NCBI RefSeq assembly: GCF_000092985.1
Contig: NC_014211.1
Location: 186,001-250,000 of the forward strand
Direction: 5' to 3'
DNA length: 64,000 nt
DNA from: Nocardiopsis dassonvillei subsp. dassonvillei DSM 43111
Lineage (GTDB): Bacteria; Actinomycetota; Actinomycetes; Streptosporangiales; Streptosporangiaceae
Both the position numbers and the translations under genes were made by a program. The first letter of the stretch is position 1; each line of letters begins with the position of its first letter. Below, piece by piece: positions 61,095-64,000 of the stretch. The notes under the pieces were generated by a model that was not told the DNA's origin, made no database searches, and saw only the letters and a program-made list of their open reading frames with translations.

Positions 61095-63125
61095 GTGACT
61101 CGGGTACCCGAGACGTTCGAGGGTGGGACGGCGCTCCTGGACGCTCTGGCGCGCTCCGGACTGCCCCGGGAGGTCAGCTCCTGGGTCAGCGCGGCCCTGT
61201 GGGGAGAGGACGCCCTGGAGGCCCGCCTGAGGGGTGAACGGGTCCCCGAGCCGGAACCCGCCGCCGAGCCGCCCGCGGGCAGGGTCCGGCGGACCTACCT
61301 CACGGGGATCAGGGTCCAGGGCTTCCGGGGCATCGGCCGCCCCGCCGAGCTCACCTTCGACGCCGGTCCCGGGCTCACCGTGATCGTCGGGCGCAACGGC
61401 TCGGGCAAGTCCAGCTTCGCCGAGGCCGCGGAGGCGGCCCTCACCGGCCGCAACCCCCGGTGGGACTCCATGCCCACGGGCTGGCGCGACGGCTGGCGCA
61501 ACCTCCACTACGACGAGCGCACCGAGGCGACCGTGGACGTGCGCGTCGCCGGGGACGAGGGCTCCACCCGCATCAGCCGCAGGTGGACGGGCGAGAGCGT
61601 CCGCTCCGCGCGCGGCGAGGTCGTCCACCCCGACGGCGAGGTCTCCCCCCTCAGGACCATGGACTGGGGCGACAACCTCGTGCGCTACCGCCCGTTCCTG
61701 TCCTACGACGAACTCGGCCGCACGGTCACCGGGCGTTCGGCCGAGCTGTACGACACGCTCACCGGCCTGCTCGGGCTCAGCGGCCTGGCGGAGGCCGAGC
61801 GGCGCCTGGCCAAGGTGTGCGACGGGCTCGCCAAGCGCCGCGACCGGCCCTCGCGGGAGCTGCGGTACCTGCTCGACGCGCTCCGGGCCTCCGACGACCC
61901 CAGGGCCGTGCAGGCCGTCCAGCTGCTCACCGCCTCCTACTTCGACATGGACGCCCTGCGCAGGCTCGCCTCCGACACCGGGCCCAGCGACCCCGAGCTG
62001 CACACGGTCCTGCGCCGCCTGCGGCGGCTGGCCGTGCCCGAGCGGACGCTGATGTCCGACGTGGTCAACGAGCTGCGGGGCGCGTCCATGGAGCTGGCCA
62101 TGGCCGCGGGCAGCAAGGGCGACCGCGCGCACGGGGTGGTCAGGCTCCTGGAACAGGCCCTCGAACACCACCAGCGCCACCCCTCCGAGACCGAGTGCCC
62201 CACGTGCTCCGCGCCGCTGGGCGCCGACTGGGTGCGCCGGGCCAACGCCCAGCTGCGCGCCCTCAAGCCCCAGGCGGCCGTCGTCTCGGCCGCCTACGAG
62301 CGCGCCGACGCGGCCAGGGACCAGGCCCGCTTCCTGATGTCCCCGGCGCCGGGCTGGCTGCCGCCGGAGAGCGAGCTGGGCCAGGTGTGGTCGCTGTGGG
62401 AGTCCGGCGCGGACATCGAGGACCTGGCCGAGCTGGCCGAGCACATCGAGGCGGTCGGCCGCAGGCTGAGGGCGGCCGCGGTGAGCGCCCGCCGGGACGC
62501 GAGCGAGCGGCTGGAGGACCCGACCGGCGGCTGGTCGGAGCTGGCCGAGCAGCTCTCGGGGTGGCTGGACGACGCCCAGGACGCCCTCACCGCGCGCGAG
62601 GTCCTCAACGGGGCCGAGGCCGCGCTGAACTGGCTGTCGGAGCAGGCGAGGATCCTGCGCGAGGAGCGGCTGGGCCCGGTCGCGGCGCAGGCCGAGCAGG
62701 TCTGGTACCGGTTGCGCCAGGAACGCCACATCGACCTCCAGGGCATGCGGCTGATCGGCCGGGGCGCCCGGCGCCGGGTCGAGGTGGACGTGTCGGTCGA
62801 CGGCGTCGGCGACCAGACCAGCGCGCCCGGGCTCCTGAGCCAGGGCGAGTTCCAGGCGCTGGCGCTGTCCATCTGCCTGCCGCGCACCCTGGTGGAGGGC
62901 AACCCCTTCGGCTTCCTGGTCCTGGACGACCCGGTCCAGGCGATGGACACCGAGACCGTGGAGGGCCTGTCCGCGGTGCTGGCGGAGGTGGGCAGGCACC
63001 GGCAGCTGATCGTGTTCACCCACGACACCCGCCTGTCCGACGCCCTGCGCCGACTGGGCCTGCCCGCCGACATCCGCACGATCAACCGGGACGCGATGTC
63101 CAACGTGTGGGTCGAGGCGGTCTGA
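61095..63125 (+). CDS. SbcC/RecF-like AAA ATPase
   Basis: A 676-aa ABC/SMC-type ATPase. A ~60-residue N-terminal domain (ALLDALARSGLPREVSSWVSAALWG) precedes the ATPase head: Walker A VIVGRNGSGKSSFAEA near residue 105, a Cys pair ETECPTCSAPLG near 371 (like a zinc-hook half), signature LLSQGEFQALALSICLP near 580, Walker B FGFLVLDDPVQAMD near 610, and IVFTHDTRLS. Such enzymes act in DNA repair or defence. It stands where TIGR02679 usually stands in the SMC cassette but is not that family. Any working link with the cassette is inference. Confidence 0.82.
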   Translation: MTRVPETFEGGTALLDALARSGLPREVSSWVSAALWGEDALEARLRGERVPEPEPAAEPPAGRVRRTYLTGIRVQGFRGIGRPAELTFDAGPGLTVIVGRNGSGKSSFAEAAEAALTGRNPRWDSMPTGWRDGWRNLHYDERTEATVDVRVAGDEGSTRISRRWTGESVRSARGEVVHPDGEVSPLRTMDWGDNLVRYRPFLSYDELGRTVTGRSAELYDTLTGLLGLSGLAEAERRLAKVCDGLAKRRDRPSRELRYLLDALRASDDPRAVQAVQLLTASYFDMDALRRLASDTGPSDPELHTVLRRLRRLAVPERTLMSDVVNELRGASMELAMAAGSKGDRAHGVVRLLEQALEHHQRHPSETECPTCSAPLGADWVRRANAQLRALKPQAAVVSAAYERADAARDQARFLMSPAPGWLPPESELGQVWSLWESGADIEDLAELAEHIEAVGRRLRAAAVSARRDASERLEDPTGGWSELAEQLSGWLDDAQDALTAREVLNGAEAALNWLSEQARILREERLGPVAAQAEQVWYRLRQERHIDLQGMRLIGRGARRRVEVDVSVDGVGDQTSAPGLLSQGEFQALALSICLPRTLVEGNPFGFLVLDDPVQAMDTETVEGLSAVLAEVGRHRQLIVFTHDTRLSDALRRLGLPADIRTINRDAMSNVWVEAV

Positions 63126-63197
63126 GTCACAGTCGCGGCGCCGAAACCGCCGTGAACAGGGGTTTCGGCGTCCGGGCGCGGTGCGGGGGCATTCGAT

Positions 63198-63228
63198 TTG
63201 GCAGACCACCCCCGGATCCCTGTATAGT
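63198..63228 (+). promoter_or_regulatory. Promoter of the tRNA-Thr/tRNA-Met/rpmG region
   Basis: TTGGCA (63198-63203) and TATAGT (63223-63228) with a 19-base spacer, 60 bases before tRNA-Thr. The TATAGT is a strong -10; the spacer is slightly long. Confidence 0.5.
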
Positions 63229-63287
63229 CATGACCAGCGCAAGGGGGCAACACCCCCGGGGCGGACGAGAGAAAGCCCCACCAGCGC

Positions 63288-63363
63288 GCCCCTTTAGCTC
63301 AGTCGGCAGAGCGTCTCCATGGTAAGGAGAAGGTCTACGGTTCGATTCCGTAAAGGGGCTCCA
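63288..63363 (+). tRNA. tRNA-Thr (anticodon GGT)
   Basis: 76 nt. Acceptor GCCCCTT pairs with AAGGGGC; anticodon GGT at 63321-63323; D-stem GCTC/GAGC; T-loop GGTTCGATTCC; CCA is encoded. Reads ACC codons. Confidence 0.97.
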
Positions 63364-63465
63364 CCACTTGACGGGGTACGGTCCACTCAGGTGGGTGGCC
63401 GGAGGGAGCATCCGCCGGCCTGCACCGGGTCACAGCCCTGGTAGGGTTGTGGTCCCGTTGATCGG

Positions 63466-63541
63466 GGCGGGGTAGCTCAGTCGGTAGAGCAAGCGGCTCA
63501 TAATCGCTGTGTCGTCGGTTCAAGTCCGGCCCCCGCTACCA
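63466..63541 (+). tRNA. tRNA-Met (anticodon CAT)
   Basis: 76 nt. Acceptor GGCGGGG pairs with CCCCGCT (terminal G-U); anticodon CAT at 63499-63501; T-loop GGTTCAAGTCC; CCA is encoded. Elongator Met is likely because it precedes rpmG as in Streptomyces; an Ile2 tRNA with modified C cannot be fully excluded from sequence. Confidence 0.93.
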
Positions 63542-63620
63542 ACCCGCTGACCCCTGAGCCCACATCTCAGGGGTCGTCGCGGGCGTTTACTACTGTTTCC
63601 AGCGAGAAAGGCACTCCGAA

Positions 63621-63785
63621 GTGGCTGCCACCGACGTGAGGCCGAAGATCACCCTGGCCTGCCAGGAGTGCAATCACCGGAACTACATCACCCGCAAGAA
63701 CCGTCGGAACACCCCCGACCGTCTCGCGATCAAGAAGTTCTGCCCGAACTGCCGCAAGCACAACGAGCACCGCGAGACCCGTTAG
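63621..63785 (+). CDS. rpmG: 50S ribosomal protein L33
   Basis: A 54-aa L33 of the zinc-binding (four-Cys) type: [45 protein letters not shown], with CxxC pairs at both ends. It belongs to the large ribosomal subunit. GTG at 63621; GAAAGG lies somewhat upstream. It follows tRNA-Met by 79 bases and is followed by a terminator. Confidence 0.97.
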   Translation: MAATDVRPKITLACQECNHRNYITRKNRRNTPDRLAIKKFCPNCRKHNEHRETR

Positions 63786-63859
63786 GTCCCGCGCGAGCGC
63801 CCCTGTCGAGCGCGATCGTCTCCGCCGCGACGTCGCAGAGGCAGTTCTCGAAGGCTTCC

Positions 63860-63888
63860 AGCCCGGTGAGCGATCCGCTCACCGGGCT
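63860..63888 (+). terminator. Terminator after rpmG
   Basis: AGCCCGGTGAGCG pairs perfectly with CGCTCACCGGGCT around an ATC loop (13-bp stem), then GTTCG. Confidence 0.75.
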
Positions 63889-63931
63889 GTTCGCGTGTCC
63901 GGGCCCCTTCACGACAGGAGCAGGAGAGAGC

Positions 63932-64000
63932 GTGGCGATCAACCCTGACTACCTCGGCCGGGAGTACCCCGCGCCGGAGGCCTACGAGGTCACCCGGGGC
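63932..64000 (+). CDS. MaoC/HadA-type dehydratase, start only
   Basis: Only the first 23 codons are in the window (VAINPDYLGREYPAPEAYEVTRG). The N-terminal pattern matches HadA/FAS1-type MaoC hot-dog dehydratases, which follow rpmG in Streptomyces and mycobacteria. GTG 63932 has GGAG 9 bases upstream. In mycobacteria HadA acts in fatty-acid (mycolate) elongation; here the exact substrate is unknown. Confidence 0.7.
   Translation, partial: MAINPDYLGREYPAPEAYEVTRG

Noticed and set aside
50321-63363. Integrated SLP1-like element at tRNA-Tyr
   Set aside because: No integrase, excisionase, replication or transfer genes and no second copy of the tRNA 3' end are visible in the window.

Overview
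The window is a 64-kb stretch of very GC-rich actinobacterial chromosome. Gene content and order point to a Nocardiopsis-like or related member of the Streptosporangiales/Streptomycetales; this is an inference. The evidence is: menaquinone genes (menG, a geranylgeranyl-reductase-type flavoprotein, a long-chain polyprenyl synthase) around a complete 14-gene nuo operon; ferredoxin-dependent 2-oxoacid oxidoreductase genes; and the tRNA-Tyr ... tRNA-Thr, tRNA-Met, rpmG, dehydratase order familiar from Streptomyces. Many starts are GTG, genes often overlap by 4 bp (ATGA/GTGA), and several genes look leaderless (TANNNT followed 7-8 nt later by the start codon).

Layout. (1) 1-4881, minus strand: a polymorphic-toxin module with two small export-partner-like proteins, a 1019-aa toxin ending in a DNA/RNA non-specific nuclease domain, a YezG-like immunity protein, and a second unrecognised gene cut by the window edge. 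(2) 5082-25626, plus strand: respiration. menG, an FAD reductase, nuoA-nuoN and a polyprenyl synthase together make and use menaquinone. A perfect Rex (NADH/NAD+ sensor) operator precedes the flavoprotein gene, and a weaker one precedes nuoA. (3) 25832-39748: mixed housekeeping and accessory genes. These are two paralogous secreted proteins, rarD and msrA divergently transcribed, a LacI-controlled sugar ABC importer without its own ATPase, a sulfur-modified-DNA-binding HNH restriction enzyme, a CitA/DcuS-type two-component system, a Uma2 protein and a VOC protein. (4) 39891-41949: an ECF41-type sigma factor and an FAD oxidoreductase, each with an almost identical promoter (TGTCACG-N17-CGTC) 8 nt from its start codon. 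(5) 42136-50402: acetyltransferase, two small secreted proteins, a Gln/Gly/Tyr-rich protein, an SDR-like protein, korB/korA, an HtpX-type protease, a YajQ protein and tRNA-Tyr.

(6) 50403-63287, between tRNA-Tyr and tRNA-Thr: the accessory segment. It has four tandem small secreted Cys-pair proteins, a lipoprotein, and an SMC-like cassette of the TIGR02677/02678/02680 type, related to Wadjet/MksBEF condensin-like systems. The cassette is unusual. The DUF2397 gene keeps only its C-terminal half and carries a ~320-aa disordered Pro/Ala tail. The usual TOPRIM/nuclease subunit (TIGR02679, DUF2399) is absent from the window. A separate SbcC/RecF-like ATPase with its own promoter stands in its place. 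(7) 63288-64000: tRNA-Thr, tRNA-Met, rpmG and the start of a MaoC/HadA-type dehydratase gene.

The strongest candidates for something undescribed are the reduced SMC cassette and the tandem secreted-protein array. The ECF41 and Rex sites are unusually clean regulatory predictions.
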